From Nitrosospira multiformis (GTDB lineage: Bacteria > Pseudomonadota > Gammaproteobacteria > Burkholderiales > Nitrosomonadaceae), in NCBI RefSeq assembly GCF_900110185.1, contig NZ_FOCT01000003.1, positions 124,001 through 188,000 of the forward strand: a DNA stretch of 64,000 nt, in the 5' to 3' direction. Every line of letters begins with the position of its first letter. Position 1 is the first letter of the stretch. Of this stretch, positions 17,137 to 27,519 are shown piece after piece. The notes beneath the pieces were generated by a model. It did not search any database. It was not told where the DNA came from and was given only the letters and a program-made list of their open reading frames with translations. Both the position numbers and the translations under genes were made by a program.

Positions 17137-18204
17137 TCAGGCTGCGGGATATGAACCGAGCACTTTGAGAAATGCCGCTTTTTCCACCAGCTCGCGCAGC
17201 GCCTGAGAAACTCTCGGCTCCTGCTGGTGGCCTTCGACATCCACGAAAAACACGTATTCCCATAAACCCGCACGGGACGGGCGCGATTCAAGCCGGGTCA
17301 TGCTGACTCCATAATGGGCGAACGGGGCCAGTAACTCATGTATGGCGCCCGGCCGATTCCTGACCGATGTTACCAGCGACGTCTTATCCCTGCCGGAAGG
17401 TGCAACTTCCTGCTCGCCTATTACCAGGAAGCGCGTCGTATTGCTGGGATCATCCTCGATGTTCTCGGCACAGACAGTGAGACCATATACTTCTCCTGCC
17501 TTTTTTCCCGCCACTGCGGCGGCGCTTTCATCTTCCGCTGCCAGTCTCGCGGCATCCGCATTGCTTGCGGCGTTGATTCTTGCCGACGCGGGTAAATGGG
17601 GCAGATGGGCATTGAGCCACTCGTGACATTGAGAAAACGATTGAGGATGAGAGTAAATCCTGCGAATGCGTGCAAGGTCGGTATGATGCGCCAGCAGAAG
17701 CTGATGTATGGCCAGCGCCACTTCGCCGCATACCTTCAACCGGGTTTGCAGCAACAGATCGAGCGATCTGCCCACTGCGCCTTCGGTCGAATTCTCTACC
17801 GGTACAACCCCATAGTTTGCCTTGCCGGCTTCCACCTTGCTAAATACGTCATCTATCGAATTGCACGGCAGTGCAGTCACCACACTACCGAAGCGCTTGA
17901 GCGCAGCCTCTTCGGAAAATGTGCCTCTCGGCCCAAGGTATGCGACTGTCAGAGGTTCTTCCATGGATCGGCAGAGAGACATGATCTCCGTAAATAACCG
18001 TGCAACCTGTTCATTCTCCAGGGGTCCCGGGTTCAGTTCGCGCATCCGCGCCAGCACCTGAGCTTCACGTTCGGGCCGATACGCAGTGCCATTCTTGATT
18101 TCTCCGATTTCGCGTGCGAGATCTGCGCGCGCGCTCACCAGTTTCAGGAGTTCGCTGTCGATTGCATCTATCTTGTCACGAAGCTGTTTGAGTTGAGCGG
18201 TCAT
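17137..18204 (-). CDS. pheA: Bifunctional chorismate mutase/prephenate dehydratase (P-protein)
   Basis: Makes phenylpyruvate from chorismate in two steps. Residues 1-90 from ATG 18204 are an AroQ-type chorismate mutase (LRDKIDAIDSELLKLVSARADLAREIGEIK). Then comes the dehydratase domain with VAYLGPRGTFSEEAALKRFG, VPVENSTEGAVGRSLDLLL and the conserved TTRFLVIG. A C-terminal ACT domain (TSLVTSVRNRPGAIHELLAPF... SRPSRAGLWEYVFFVDVEGH) normally mediates feedback inhibition by phenylalanine. The frame is open to 18246, but the mutase domain fits ATG 18204. It lies 66 bp after serA. Confidence 0.94.
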   Translation of the reverse strand: MTAQLKQLRDKIDAIDSELLKLVSARADLAREIGEIKNGTAYRPEREAQVLARMRELNPGPLENEQVARLFTEIMSLCRSMEEPLTVAYLGPRGTFSEEAALKRFGSVVTALPCNSIDDVFSKVEAGKANYGVVPVENSTEGAVGRSLDLLLQTRLKVCGEVALAIHQLLLAHHTDLARIRRIYSHPQSFSQCHEWLNAHLPHLPASARINAASNADAARLAAEDESAAAVAGKKAGEVYGLTVCAENIEDDPSNTTRFLVIGEQEVAPSGRDKTSLVTSVRNRPGAIHELLAPFAHYGVSMTRLESRPSRAGLWEYVFFVDVEGHQQEPRVSQALRELVEKAAFLKVLGSYPAA

Positions 18205-18270
18205 CGCGGGATAATTTCTGCTTTGAACCGTACCTGTCAAAGCCAAGCCAAAGCTAGCATAAAATGGCAG

Positions 18271-19470
18271 CTATTTGGCCGGTATGGGCAGGTAGCGCAC
18301 ATTCAGCACACCCTTTATCGCCGCAATCTCGTCGATCGTTTCTTGGGGTACCGGACTATCGACATCCACGAGGGTGTAGGCCATTTCGCCGCGGGACTTG
18401 TTACCCATGGTGTGGATATTGAGACCGGCTTTCGCCATGGCAGTGGAAATTTGTCCCACCATATTCGGTACGTTGGCATTCGCGACGGCCAGTCGATAAG
18501 GGGATTCCCGCTCCATTGTTATATTGGGGAAGTTGACTGCATTGGTAATACCGCCGTTCTCCAGATAATCGATTACCTGCTTCGTCACCATCACCGCGCA
18601 ATTCTCTTCCGCTTCCTGGGTGGATGCGCCCAGGTGCGGCAGGGTGATCACCCTTGCATGATGTTGAAGCTTTTCGCTGGGGAAATCGCTTACGTAATAT
18701 TTTATCTTCCCCATCTCGATTCCTTCGAGCACGGCATTTTCATCCACGATGCCGTCGCGCGAAAAGTTGAGCAGAATTGTACTGTTTCTCATGCTTTGCA
18801 CAACCTGCCGGTTGACGAGGTGCCGGGTCGAATCCAGCAGGGGTACGTGCAATGTTACAAACTCGCTGTTGCGCAACAAATCTTCAATGCTTTCCGCGCG
18901 TTTGACCTCTGAGGACAGGTTCCAGGCTGCATCCACGGTGATATTGGGGTCATATCCCATCACCTTCATGCCAAGCCGAAGCGCTGCATCAGCCACCAGG
19001 CGTCCTATTGCGCCCAGGCCAATAATGCCCAGCGTACGTCTTGGCAACTCGATGCCCGCAAACTGTTTTTTGCCACCCTCAGCCAGCCTGTTCAGGGTCT
19101 CGTTATCGCCTTCCAGTTTCTCGGTGAAATGAATCGCCGGAATCAGGTTACGGGAAGCGATCAGCAGGCCTGCCAGCACCAATTCCTTGACTGCGTTGGC
19201 ATTGGCTCCCGGCGCATTGAAAACGGGCACCCCCCGCAGGTTCATGGCGCTGACCGGTACGTTGTTCGTGCCTGCCCCAGCCCGGCCTATTGCTTTCACA
19301 CTGGAAGGAATATCCATATCCAGCATATTGTGGGAGCGCACCAGAATCGCATCGGGCTCGGTTGTATCGCTGCCCACCTTGTAATGGCCGGAATTGAAAA
19401 GCTTGAGGCCCAGCGGCGAGATCTGGTTGAGCGTCAGTATCCGGAAAATTTTATGTGCACGTTCAGGCAT
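18271..19470 (-). CDS. serA: D-3-phosphoglycerate dehydrogenase
   Basis: First step of serine synthesis, oxidising 3-phosphoglycerate with NAD. The 399 residues show the 2-hydroxyacid dehydrogenase substrate part (DAILVRSHNMLDMD, IGRAGAGTNNVPV), the NAD-binding GLGAIGRLVADAALRLGMKVMGYDP, and the catalytic region TLPHLGASTQEAEENCA. A C-terminal ACT domain (LNIHTMGNKSRGEMAYTLVDVD) is the usual site of serine inhibition. I chose ATG 19470, which overlaps the serC stop (ATGCCTGA), over the ATG at 19482; the overlap implies translational coupling with serC. Downstream is pheA. Confidence 0.95.
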   Translation of the reverse strand: MPERAHKIFRILTLNQISPLGLKLFNSGHYKVGSDTTEPDAILVRSHNMLDMDIPSSVKAIGRAGAGTNNVPVSAMNLRGVPVFNAPGANANAVKELVLAGLLIASRNLIPAIHFTEKLEGDNETLNRLAEGGKKQFAGIELPRRTLGIIGLGAIGRLVADAALRLGMKVMGYDPNITVDAAWNLSSEVKRAESIEDLLRNSEFVTLHVPLLDSTRHLVNRQVVQSMRNSTILLNFSRDGIVDENAVLEGIEMGKIKYYVSDFPSEKLQHHARVITLPHLGASTQEAEENCAVMVTKQVIDYLENGGITNAVNFPNITMERESPYRLAVANANVPNMVGQISTAMAKAGLNIHTMGNKSRGEMAYTLVDVDSPVPQETIDEIAAIKGVLNVRYLPIPAK

Positions 19471-20551
19471 GATTGCTCGCAAATTCCTTCATGAATTCCA
19501 CCAGGACCTTTACGCCTTCAAGCGGCATTGCGTTGTATATCGAAGCGCGCATTCCGCCGACAGAACGATGGCCTTTCAACTGGATGAGGCCGTGGGTTCG
19601 CGCCTGTTTCAGAAACTCTTCATCGAGCGCCGGATCTTTTAAAGTAAACGGCACATTCATGCGCGACCGGTCGGGTTTCGCCACGGGGCAATGATAAAAA
19701 TCAGTAGTGTCCAGGAAGTCGTACAGCAGACGCGCCTTGGTAATGTTGATTTTCTCCATTGCCTGAAGCCCGCCCTTCTGTTTCAGCCATTCCACCACCA
19801 GCCCCGTAATATACATCGCATAAGTCGGCGGTGTGTTGTACATGGAGTCGTTGTCGGCGTGAATCTTGTAATCGAACATGGTCGGTGTGCCCGATACGGT
19901 TGTTCCTATCAAGTCCTCACGCACGATGACAATACACAGACCTGCGGGACCTACATTTTTCTGAGTACCTGCATAAATCAGCCCAAACCGGCTTACATCC
20001 AGGGGGCGTGACATAAAGGCGGAAGAAATGTCCGCCACCAGGGGCATATCGGTACCCGACAAGTCCGGAATCCAGTTGAACTCCACTCCACCAATCGTCT
20101 CATTGGGCGTGTAATGCAGATAAGCTCCCTCCAGATCGATGTTCCATTTATCCTGGGTGGGAGCGTACGTAAAATTTGCATCTTCCGAGGAAGCTGCAAC
20201 GTGAACGGCGCAATATTTTTTCGCTTCCTTGATCGCTTTCGTGGACCACTGGCCAGTATTGATGTAATTGGCACTTTTCTTTCCGCGCACCAGGTTCATC
20301 GGCACCATTGCGAACTGGCTGGAGGCACCGCCGGACAAAAAAAGCACCTTGTAGTTGGCAGGGATGCCGGCCAATTCACGCAAATCCGCCTCGAGCCTGG
20401 CCGCGATGGACATGAATTCCTTGCCGCGGTGGCTCATCTCCATCACCGACATACCGCTGCCGTGCCAGTCGAGCATTTCATCGCGCGCCTGCTGCAAAAC
20501 TTCCTTCGGTAATACCGCTGGACCTGCGCTGAAGTTATAGATGGGTTCCAT
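19463..20551 (-). CDS. serC: Phosphoserine aminotransferase
   Basis: Second step of serine synthesis; it also acts in pyridoxal phosphate synthesis. The 362 residues begin with YNFSAGPAVLPKEVLQQARDE, a family hallmark, followed by MSHRGKEF, FLSGGASSQFAMVPMNL and the PLP Lys in LIYAGTQKNVGPAGL. The C-terminal RMNVPFTL and GLIQLKGHRSVGGMRASIYNAM complete the match. It overlaps serA by 8 bp and follows gyrA by 45 bp, all on the minus strand, which is the common gyrA-serC-serA order in betaproteobacteria. Confidence 0.96.
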   Translation of the reverse strand: MEPIYNFSAGPAVLPKEVLQQARDEMLDWHGSGMSVMEMSHRGKEFMSIAARLEADLRELAGIPANYKVLFLSGGASSQFAMVPMNLVRGKKSANYINTGQWSTKAIKEAKKYCAVHVAASSEDANFTYAPTQDKWNIDLEGAYLHYTPNETIGGVEFNWIPDLSGTDMPLVADISSAFMSRPLDVSRFGLIYAGTQKNVGPAGLCIVIVREDLIGTTVSGTPTMFDYKIHADNDSMYNTPPTYAMYITGLVVEWLKQKGGLQAMEKINITKARLLYDFLDTTDFYHCPVAKPDRSRMNVPFTLKDPALDEEFLKQARTHGLIQLKGHRSVGGMRASIYNAMPLEGVKVLVEFMKEFASNHA

Positions 20552-20596
20552 CGGGGTTCCTTATGAATTCCTCATGAGTTCCTTACTCTGGCTGTT

Positions 20597-23182
20597 TCAC
20601 GGCAAATCCGTGGCTAAGCCTTCCCCTAATCCTGGCGCTTCGTCAGTTTCCACGACTCTTTCCAGCCCGGCAAGTTTCTCACCCTCATCCAGGTTGATCA
20701 GTATCACGCCCTGTGTTGCCCGGCTCATCTCGCGAACCTCTTTCACGCGTGTGCGGATCAACACGCCACCGGTCGTGATGAGCATGATTTCGTCATCCTC
20801 GCGCACAAGCCGCGCCCCCACCACCTTGCCGTTGCGCTGAGTCGTCTTGATCGCAATCATGCCCTGCGAACCGCGGCCGTGACGAGTGTATTCGCTGATG
20901 GGAGTACGTTTGCCATAGCCATTCTCGGTTGCGGTCAGCACCGCCTGCTCCTCGCTCTCGGCCACCAGCAGCGAAATCACCTTTTGCCCCTTGCCCAGCG
21001 TCATCCCGCGCACACCACGCGCGCCCCGTCCCATCGGGCGTACGTCATTCTCGTCGAAACGCACGGCTTTCCCTCCATCGGAGAAGAGCATCACATCATG
21101 CTTGCCCTCGGTCAGCGCTACACCGATCAGAAAATCATCCTCGTCGAGTCCTACCGCTATGATGCCACTCGCGCGCGGTCGCGAAAACTCCGACAGGGGT
21201 GTTTTTTTCACCGTGCCCAGGGAAGTTGCCATGAATACATACCGGTTGTCATCGAATGTCTTTACTGGAAGAACCGCATTGATCTTCTCGCCATATTCCA
21301 GCTGCATCAGGTTGACGATAGGCCTGCCGCGGGAAGTGCGCCCTCCCTGCGGCACGGAGTACACCTTGATCCAGTAGACTCTCCCCCGGCTGGAAAAGCA
21401 CAGGATATAGTCGTGCGTATTGGCGATAAACAGGTTATCGATGAAATCATCATCTTTGGTGCCCGTTGCCTGCTTCCCGCGGCCGCCCCGTTTCTGCGCG
21501 CGGTAGTCGTCGAGCGGCTGGGATTTGATGTACCCATTGTGCGATAGCGTCACGACCACATCCTCGGATGCGATCAGGTCCTCCATGCTCAGATCCTGCG
21601 TATTGATGACAATCTCGCTGCGGCGTTTATCACCAAACTGTTGCTTCATCGCAACAAGCTCCTCGGTGATGATGGCCGTGATGCGCTCCGGGCGGGCAAG
21701 AATGTCGAGAAGGTCGGCTATTCTTTCCATTACATCCTTATACTCGCTGACAATCTTGTCCTGCTCGAGCCCTGTCAGGCGTTGCAGGCGCAATTCCAGT
21801 ATAGCTTGCGCCTGCGCATCGGAAAGATGATAACCGTCATCAAATAACCCGTATGCGGGCGCCAGGCCCCCGGGACGGAATTGTTTCGCATCCACTGCAG
21901 CGCGCGCCAGCATTTGCTCCACCAGTTGCGAGCGCCATACCCGCGACATCAATGCTTCCTTGGCTGCTGCAGGCGTCTGTGCCGCCTTGATCAGGGCAAT
22001 CACTTCATCCACATTGGATAATGCGACAGCGAGCCCCTCCAGCACGTGGCCGCGTTCACGCGCCTTTTTCAACTCGAACACGCTGCGCCGCGTAACAACC
22101 TCGCGCCGGTGGCGCAAGAACGCCTCCAGCATCTGCTTCAAATTCAGCAGGCGCGGCTGCCCGTCAAGCAGGGCCACCATGTTCATGCCGAAGGTGTCCT
22201 GCATTTGCGTTTCTTTATAGAGATTGTTCAGCACCACCTCGGGTACTTCGTTGCGGCGCAGTTCGATAACCACACGCATCCCCGATTTATCCGATTCGTC
22301 GCGCAAATCGGAAATGCCTTCGATTTTCTTGTCCCGCACCAACTCGCCGATACGGACAAGCAGATTGGCCTTGTTTACCTGATAGGGCAGTTCGTCGATA
22401 ACGATGCTCTGGCGGCCCCCCCCTTTTTCCATATCCTCGAAGTGAGTGCGCGCGCGCATGACCACGCGCCCGCGGCCCGTGCGGTAGCCTTCTTTTACGC
22501 CAGTCACGCCATAGATCAGGGCGGCGGTGGGAAAATCCGGGCCCGGTATCAGTTCGATCAGATCCTCGATAGCGATTTCGGGATCTTTCAGCAGGGCGAG
22601 GCAGGCATCCGTCACTTCATTCAGGTTATGCGGCGGAATATTGGTTGCCATGCCCACTGCAATGCCGGACGAACCATTGATAAGCAGGTTCGGGATTTTG
22701 GTCGGCAGGATCAGCGGTTCTTTCTCGGTTCCGTCGTAGTTAGGTCCGAAATCAACCGTTTCCTTATCCAGATCGGCCAGCATTTCATGCGCGATGCGCG
22801 ACATGCGGATTTCGGTATAACGCATTGCCGCCGGGTTGTCGCCATCCACGGAGCCGAAGTTGCCCTGTCCATCCACGAGCATGTAGCGCAGTGAGAAATT
22901 CTGCGCCATCCGTACTATAGTGTCATATACGGCGGTATCACCATGCGGGTGGTATTTACCGATGACATCACCGACGATGCGCGCCGATTTTTTGTAGGGG
23001 CGGTTCCAGTCGTTGGAGAGTTCATGCATAGCGAATAGAACCCGGCGGTGCACCGGTTTCAGGCCGTCGCGCACGTCAGGTAATGCGCGTCCTACGATGA
23101 CGCTCATGGCGTAGTCGAGATAGGAGCGGCGCATTTCCTCTTCGAGGCTGATCTGCAGGGTTTCTTTCGCGAATTGATCCAT
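20597..23182 (-). CDS. gyrA: DNA gyrase subunit A
   Basis: The breakage-reunion subunit of gyrase, which introduces negative supercoils. The 861 residues start at ATG 23182 ([47 protein letters not shown] reads in order); the frame is open to 23278 but the extra residues do not belong. Catalytic Tyr122 lies in [10 protein letters not shown]. In the quinolone-sensitive segment [10 protein letters not shown], position 83 is Thr and 87 is Asp; Thr83 is a natural state in many species. The gyrase-specific box [11 protein letters not shown] is in the C-terminal beta-pinwheel domain, which supports GyrA over ParC. An antisense frame of 282 residues at 22046-22894 is a shadow. Confidence 0.97.
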   Translation of the reverse strand: MDQFAKETLQISLEEEMRRSYLDYAMSVIVGRALPDVRDGLKPVHRRVLFAMHELSNDWNRPYKKSARIVGDVIGKYHPHGDTAVYDTIVRMAQNFSLRYMLVDGQGNFGSVDGDNPAAMRYTEIRMSRIAHEMLADLDKETVDFGPNYDGTEKEPLILPTKIPNLLINGSSGIAVGMATNIPPHNLNEVTDACLALLKDPEIAIEDLIELIPGPDFPTAALIYGVTGVKEGYRTGRGRVVMRARTHFEDMEKGGGRQSIVIDELPYQVNKANLLVRIGELVRDKKIEGISDLRDESDKSGMRVVIELRRNEVPEVVLNNLYKETQMQDTFGMNMVALLDGQPRLLNLKQMLEAFLRHRREVVTRRSVFELKKARERGHVLEGLAVALSNVDEVIALIKAAQTPAAAKEALMSRVWRSQLVEQMLARAAVDAKQFRPGGLAPAYGLFDDGYHLSDAQAQAILELRLQRLTGLEQDKIVSEYKDVMERIADLLDILARPERITAIITEELVAMKQQFGDKRRSEIVINTQDLSMEDLIASEDVVVTLSHNGYIKSQPLDDYRAQKRGGRGKQATGTKDDDFIDNLFIANTHDYILCFSSRGRVYWIKVYSVPQGGRTSRGRPIVNLMQLEYGEKINAVLPVKTFDDNRYVFMATSLGTVKKTPLSEFSRPRASGIIAVGLDEDDFLIGVALTEGKHDVMLFSDGGKAVRFDENDVRPMGRGARGVRGMTLGKGQKVISLLVAESEEQAVLTATENGYGKRTPISEYTRHGRGSQGMIAIKTTQRNGKVVGARLVREDDEIMLITTGGVLIRTRVKEVREMSRATQGVILINLDEGEKLAGLERVVETDEAPGLGEGLATDLP

Positions 23183-23338
23183 TACTTTTGAAGGGGGACA
23201 AGAACTAGCGGGAACGGGAACATATCGAGGATATATTTCTTTCCTGATATCGGCACATAAAGCCCCCCATTTTAGCATGCCACCCGTATGGGAGTCACCC
23301 GGAAAGGCCAGTTTTCATGCCGATTGCAACACCCCTAT

Positions 23339-23366
23339 TTGACAAGGACAAATATATGAATACATA
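23339..23366 (+). promoter_or_regulatory. Possible sigma70 promoter of the OmpA-family gene
   Basis: TTGACA at 23339-23344 and TACATA at 23361-23366, 16 bp apart, about 120 bp ahead of the start codon. The -35 is perfect and the -10 is moderate. Confidence 0.5.
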
Positions 23367-23486
23367 ATCAAAGCGCGATTATGCGATGATGAGCCATGTT
23401 ACAATGAGGTGGCTTAGTCTTTCATTTGCATGACTTATAGGGATGATCTGATCTTGAATCTTAGTTTTTCTAAAAAGGGGCATAGC

Positions 23487-24164
23487 ATGAAAAATACAGT
23501 AACGAAAAAACTCTTGCTTGGAGCAGCTGTTTTGCCAGTGCTGTTTTCAGGCGTCGCTATGGCTCAGGAGGTACCTGAGGCCTACGCGGTCGATAGCGTT
23601 GGCGAAGTAGTCAGAGATTCTTCCGGAGACTGTTGGCGCACCGGTTATTGGACACCTGCAATGGCAACCTACGAGTGCGATCCTGACCTGCTGCCAAAAC
23701 CCGAGAAAAAAGTCGAAGCGCCCGCTCCAGAACCCATTCCTGCCCCTGCTCCTGCTCCTGCTTATACCGAACCTGAGAAAATCTCCCTCTCCGCCGATCA
23801 ACTGTTCGATTTCGACAAGGCCAACCTGAGGCCCGAAGGCAAACAGACCCTGGATGATCTCGTGGCCAAGCTCGGTGGCGTCAAATACGATACCGTGGTT
23901 GCCATCGGTTACGCCGACCGTCTCGGCAGCGACGCGTATAACAAGAAACTCTCCCTGCGTCGTGCTGAAGCCGTCAAGGCTTATCTCGTCAACGAAAAAG
24001 GCATTCCGGCTGATCGCATCTTTGTCGACGGCAAGGGCGAAGCCGACCCCGTAACGGGCGATACCTGCAAGGGTAACAAGAAGACGAAGGCCCTGATCGC
24101 GTGTCTGCAACCCGACCGCCGCGTCGAAGTTGAAGTCGCCGGTACGAAGGAAACAGTACAATAA
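23487..24164 (+). CDS. OmpA-family outer-membrane/peptidoglycan-binding protein
   Basis: Exported protein of 225 residues. ATG 23487 follows AAGGGG and begins a clear signal peptide (MKNTVTKKLLLGAAVLPVLF... AMA). Residues about 30-70 contain two Cys (DCWRTGYWTPAMATYECDP). A Pro/Ala-rich linker (PAPEPIPAPAPAPAYTEPEK) leads to a C-terminal OmpA-like domain: LFDFDKANLRPEGKQTLDDL, IGYADRLGSDAYNKKLSLRRAEAVKAYLV, and DRRVEVEV with the conserved peptidoglycan-contacting Arg. No eight-strand beta-barrel domain is present, so it probably tethers something to peptidoglycan. A strong terminator follows. It diverges from gyrA. Confidence 0.92.
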   Translation: MKNTVTKKLLLGAAVLPVLFSGVAMAQEVPEAYAVDSVGEVVRDSSGDCWRTGYWTPAMATYECDPDLLPKPEKKVEAPAPEPIPAPAPAPAYTEPEKISLSADQLFDFDKANLRPEGKQTLDDLVAKLGGVKYDTVVAIGYADRLGSDAYNKKLSLRRAEAVKAYLVNEKGIPADRIFVDGKGEADPVTGDTCKGNKKTKALIACLQPDRRVEVEVAGTKETVQ

Positions 24165-24197
24165 TTCGATTCACATACAAAAAACACAAAAAAATCA

Positions 24198-24227
24198 AAC
24201 CCTGCCATCGCGGCAGGGTTTTTTTTT
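24198..24227 (+). terminator. Rho-independent terminator after the OmpA-family gene
   Basis: Perfect 9-bp stem AACCCTGCC (24198-24206) and GGCAGGGTT (24212-24220) with a 5-nt loop, running into nine T. It lies only about 15 bp before the next start codon. Confidence 0.93.
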
Positions 24228-24241
24228 GCTAAGCTTTGGCG

Positions 24242-25591
24242 ATGATGATGGATGCGGTAAAAATCGATACGCTGCTGGAAGCGCGCTGGGTAATCCCGGT
24301 TGAGCCCGCGGGTGCAGTGCTTCATGATCATGCCATTGCAATTGACCAGGGCATGATTCGCGCAATCCTGCCCCGTGACGAGGCACGCGTGCAATTTGAG
24401 CCGCGCGAACGCGTCGTGATGAACAGGCACGCGCTCATTCCCGGCCTGATAAATCTCCACACGCATGCGGCTATGTCGCTGATGCGAGGAATGGCAGATG
24501 ATCTGCCTTTGATGGAGTGGCTAACCCATCATATCTGGCCGGCGGAAGCGAAGCACGTGGACCAGGGTTTTGTTTTCGATGGCACCCGCTTGGCATGCGC
24601 CGAGATGCTGCAGGGCGGAGTCACCTGTTTCAATGACATGTACCTGTTTCCGGAAGCAACTGCGCGTGCTGCCTTGGCCTCGGGCATGCGCGCCAGCATT
24701 GGTATGATCGCAATCGACTTTCCCACCGCCTACGCCAGCGATCCTGACGACTATCTGACGAAGGGCTTGGCGCTCCGGGACGATTACAATCCGCATCCCC
24801 TCCTGTCATTCTGTTTTGCCCCGCATGCGCCTTACACGGTAGGTGACAAGAATTTGTCCCGGGTTCTCACTTATGCAGAGCAGCTGGATGTCCCCATTCA
24901 CATTCATCTGCACGAAACCGAGGATGAAATCAACAACAGCCTGAAAAGCTACGGGATGCGCCCGCTTGAGCGCATTCACAAGCTCGGGCTGCTCGGTCCC
25001 AATCTGATTGCGGTACACATGGTGCATCTTACCGAGGGGGAAATCGAACTGCTTGCGCAGCAAGGCTGTTCCGCAGCCCATTGCCCTTCTTCCAACCTGA
25101 AACATGCCAGCGGACTCGCGCCCGTTGCCGCTCTTATAGAAGCAGGCGTCAACGTGGGATTAGGAACGGATAGCGCCGCAAGTAACAGTCGCCTCAAGAT
25201 GTTCGAGGAAATGCGGCTTGCGGCACTCCTGGCAAAAGGACAAAGCGGCAGGGCAGAAGTACTGCCTGCGTGGCAGGTGCTGCAAATGGCCACACTCAAC
25301 GGAGCCAGGGCTTTAGGATTGGGAGATCGTATCGGCTCCCTTGTTCCAGGCAAAGCTGCGGATATTGCCGCAGTGGATTTCTCCAGTCTTGATCTGGCGC
25401 CCTGCTATGACCCTGTTTCCCATCTTGTCTATGCTGCCGGACGTGAACATGTGAGTCATGTGTGGGTAAATGGTAAAATGCTGCTGCGTGACGGGGAATT
25501 GACTACGCTGGACCGGGAAGAATTGGTGCACAGGGCTGAATTCTGGCGGGAACAAATGACAACGGGCGTGATAGCAGTTCACGAAAAATGA
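24242..25591 (+). CDS. mtaD: 5-methylthioadenosine/S-adenosylhomocysteine deaminase-type amidohydrolase
   Basis: Metal-dependent amidohydrolase of the TRZ/ATZ family, about 449 residues, predicted to deaminate S-adenosylhomocysteine or methylthioadenosine. Metal ligands are visible in [26 protein letters not shown], in the later FAPHAPYTV and [10 protein letters not shown], in [11 protein letters not shown], and in the final Asp of [10 protein letters not shown] run of three ATG codons (24242, 24245, 24248) leaves the exact start uncertain. The stop overlaps the ubiG start (ATGATGG), so the two are coupled. The pairing makes sense because UbiG releases S-adenosylhomocysteine. Confidence 0.9.
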   Translation: MMMDAVKIDTLLEARWVIPVEPAGAVLHDHAIAIDQGMIRAILPRDEARVQFEPRERVVMNRHALIPGLINLHTHAAMSLMRGMADDLPLMEWLTHHIWPAEAKHVDQGFVFDGTRLACAEMLQGGVTCFNDMYLFPEATARAALASGMRASIGMIAIDFPTAYASDPDDYLTKGLALRDDYNPHPLLSFCFAPHAPYTVGDKNLSRVLTYAEQLDVPIHIHLHETEDEINNSLKSYGMRPLERIHKLGLLGPNLIAVHMVHLTEGEIELLAQQGCSAAHCPSSNLKHASGLAPVAALIEAGVNVGLGTDSAASNSRLKMFEEMRLAALLAKGQSGRAEVLPAWQVLQMATLNGARALGLGDRIGSLVPGKAADIAAVDFSSLDLAPCYDPVSHLVYAAGREHVSHVWVNGKMLLRDGELTTLDREELVHRAEFWREQMTTGVIAVHEK

Positions 25592-26307
25592 TGGATAAAG
25601 AAATCGAAAATAGCAGTGTCAACGTTGATCTGCTGGAACTGGAAAAATTCAGCCAGCTTGCCCATCGCTGGTGGGATCCCAACAGCGAGTTCAAGCCGCT
25701 GCATGAGATCAACCCGCTGCGGCTGGGTTACATAGACCGTCATGCCCGCCTGGCGGGTAAAGCGGTCCTGGATGTCGGCTGTGGCGGAGGTATCCTGTCT
25801 GAAAGCATGGCGGAGAGTGGCGCGCAGGTTACCGGTATCGATCTGGGCGACAAGGCGCTGAAGGTGGCAAAGCTGCACCTGCTGGAAAGCGGGAATAAAG
25901 TCAATTACCGTAAGATCTCAGTGGAAGCGCTCGCCGCGGAGCAGCCCCATCATTATGATGTGGTTACCTGCATGGAAATGCTGGAGCATGTGCCGGATCC
26001 TGTCAGCACCGTAAGAGCCTGCGCGGAGCTCGCCAAGCCCGGTGGCTGGGTGTTCTTCTCGACCATCAATCGCAACCCCAAATCGTACCTGTTTGCCGTG
26101 ATCGGCGCGGAATACGTGTTGAACCTGCTGCCGCGCGGGACACACGACTATGCCAAATTCATCAAACCTTCGGAGCTTGGGCGCATGGCGCGCGAAGCAG
26201 GGCTGGATGTGCAGGAAGTAATCGGCATGAGCTACAATCCCATCACCAAAGTGTACTCCCTCGGACAGGATACCGATGTGAATTACATTATGGCATTGCG
26301 CGCCTGA
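25588..26307 (+). CDS. ubiG: Ubiquinone biosynthesis O-methyltransferase
   Basis: SAM-dependent enzyme carrying out both O-methylations in ubiquinone synthesis. The 239 residues show the UbiG start ([34 protein letters not shown]), motif [28 protein letters not shown], then [16 protein letters not shown], and the family-specific [14 protein letters not shown] and [13 protein letters not shown]. Length is normal (240 in E. coli). It overlaps mtaD and is followed 135 bp later by gph; ubiG-gph is a common betaproteobacterial pair. Confidence 0.96.
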   Translation: MMDKEIENSSVNVDLLELEKFSQLAHRWWDPNSEFKPLHEINPLRLGYIDRHARLAGKAVLDVGCGGGILSESMAESGAQVTGIDLGDKALKVAKLHLLESGNKVNYRKISVEALAAEQPHHYDVVTCMEMLEHVPDPVSTVRACAELAKPGGWVFFSTINRNPKSYLFAVIGAEYVLNLLPRGTHDYAKFIKPSELGRMAREAGLDVQEVIGMSYNPITKVYSLGQDTDVNYIMALRA

Positions 26308-26442
26308 AACCTTACTTTCCAAGGCCAGACTCAAGCGATCATTTCAGCTATCATTTCCTTCCTGCTGCCCGATCACCGGTGACATCATCAATCTGGATTG
26401 GCGTCTCTCTTTATTCCTCCAGTTCGTATCCATGCTTCTTTC

Positions 26443-27090
26443 ATGATTAACGCCGTTCTCTTCGATCTCGACGGAACGCTTGCCGATACCGCACCCGATC
26501 TCGGGTACGCCCTGAATCGGCAGCGCATTGCCCGCGGGCTGCTGCCCCTACCATTGGAGCTCATCCGTACCGAGGCTTCGGCGGGTGCGCGCGGCCTGTT
26601 GGGCCTGGGATTCAACATCAAGCCGGGAGATGCCGGATATGACGCCATGCGCGCCGAATTCCTCGACTTCTATGCGGAACACCTCTGCCGTGAGACATTC
26701 TTGTTCGCAGGTGTCGCGGATCTCCTCGATCAGCTCGATGACCGGGGCCTGATCTGGGGCATCGTCACCAACAAACCGGCCCGTTTTTCCGTACCGCTCA
26801 TGGAGGCGCTGGGTTTGGGCAACCGTGCTTCCTGCCTTATCAGCGGGGGCGATACCACGCATTCCAAACCCCATCCCGAGCCCCTGCTCACGGCGAGCGG
26901 AGCAATAGCCGTTCCGCCAGAAGAATGCATTTACCTGGGCGACGACCTGCGCGACGTCCAGGCCAGCCTTGCCGCCGGCATGGAACCCATCATCGCCAGA
27001 TACGGCTATCTCGGCAATGTAGGCGCCCCCGAAACCTGGGGCGCAAGATACCTCATAGACCGCCCGGAAGAACTGCTCGGCTATTTGTAA
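26443..27090 (+). CDS. gph: Phosphoglycolate phosphatase (HAD family)
   Basis: HAD phosphatase of 215 residues that removes phosphate from 2-phosphoglycolate. Motif I is VLFDLDGTLADTAPDL with the nucleophile Asp; motif II TNKPARF; the Lys lies in SKPHPEPLL; and motif IV YLGDDLRDVQASLAAGM. I use ATG 26443 because motif I begins a few residues later; upstream residues to 26398 look non-coding. It follows ubiG. In autotrophic nitrifiers this enzyme clears the Rubisco oxygenase product, which fits the inferred organism. Confidence 0.93.
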   Translation: MINAVLFDLDGTLADTAPDLGYALNRQRIARGLLPLPLELIRTEASAGARGLLGLGFNIKPGDAGYDAMRAEFLDFYAEHLCRETFLFAGVADLLDQLDDRGLIWGIVTNKPARFSVPLMEALGLGNRASCLISGGDTTHSKPHPEPLLTASGAIAVPPEECIYLGDDLRDVQASLAAGMEPIIARYGYLGNVGAPETWGARYLIDRPEELLGYL

Positions 27091-27135
27091 AAACCGTTCG
27101 TACGATCCTTTCGTACTCGTTCGTCTGGAAAACCC

Positions 27136-27240
27136 CCTCTCCCTGCAGGGAGAGGAACGGGGAGAGGGCAGTGCTGGCCTTTCGCCCGACGTTCGTCCAA
27201 AAAGACTCCCTCTCCCTGCCAGGGAGGGGCAGGGAGAGGG
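27136..27240. repeat. Pair of intergenic palindromes sharing CCCTCTCCCTG
   Basis: A perfect 20-bp palindrome (27136-27155, CCTCTCCCTG and its complement) and a hairpin with a 13-bp stem (27208-27220 with 27228-27240, CCCTCTCCCTGCC). Both lie in the 430-bp gap between gph and ssrA. A further stretch at 27267-27290 (CCTGAGCTTGCCGAAGG) resembles a dispersed proteobacterial repeat. These look like REP-type elements. No gene is visible in the gap. Confidence 0.75.
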
Positions 27241-27519
27241 TGGCTTCAATCTCTCGACCGCTGCTCGCCCTGAGCTTGCCGAAGGGGAACGGTGCCAAGA
27301 CCTGGGCCAAATTTCTTCCTCGAAGACATGGCTATTGGTAACGTCAAAATCAGGGAATGGGTTTGAGTTCTCTCCCCGGACAATAATGGGTATAATCCCA
27401 GCCAGTATTGCTGCAATCAAGGGAATCTTTGGGTAGGCGTGCTGAGGGATTAATGCGTAGCACTCTCCATTGAACTCTTTCGGTTCGCAGTCATCTAACT
27501 AGCCGTAATACAGAATGCC

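Noticed and set aside
18193-18912. 239-residue plus-strand frame opposite serA
   Set aside because: Antisense to conserved serA sequence; no ribosome site or motif.
22046-22894. 282-residue plus-strand frame inside gyrA
   Set aside because: Exactly antisense to conserved gyrase domains, His/Arg-rich, no recognised motif; a shadow frame.
20597-23182. Quinolone-resistance mutation at GyrA position 83
   Set aside because: Thr83 is a natural residue in many species; Asp87 is unchanged, so no resistance can be inferred.
26548-27420. 290-residue minus-strand frame over gph and the repeat region
   Set aside because: It is antisense to gph and then runs through palindromic repeats; composition is not protein-like.
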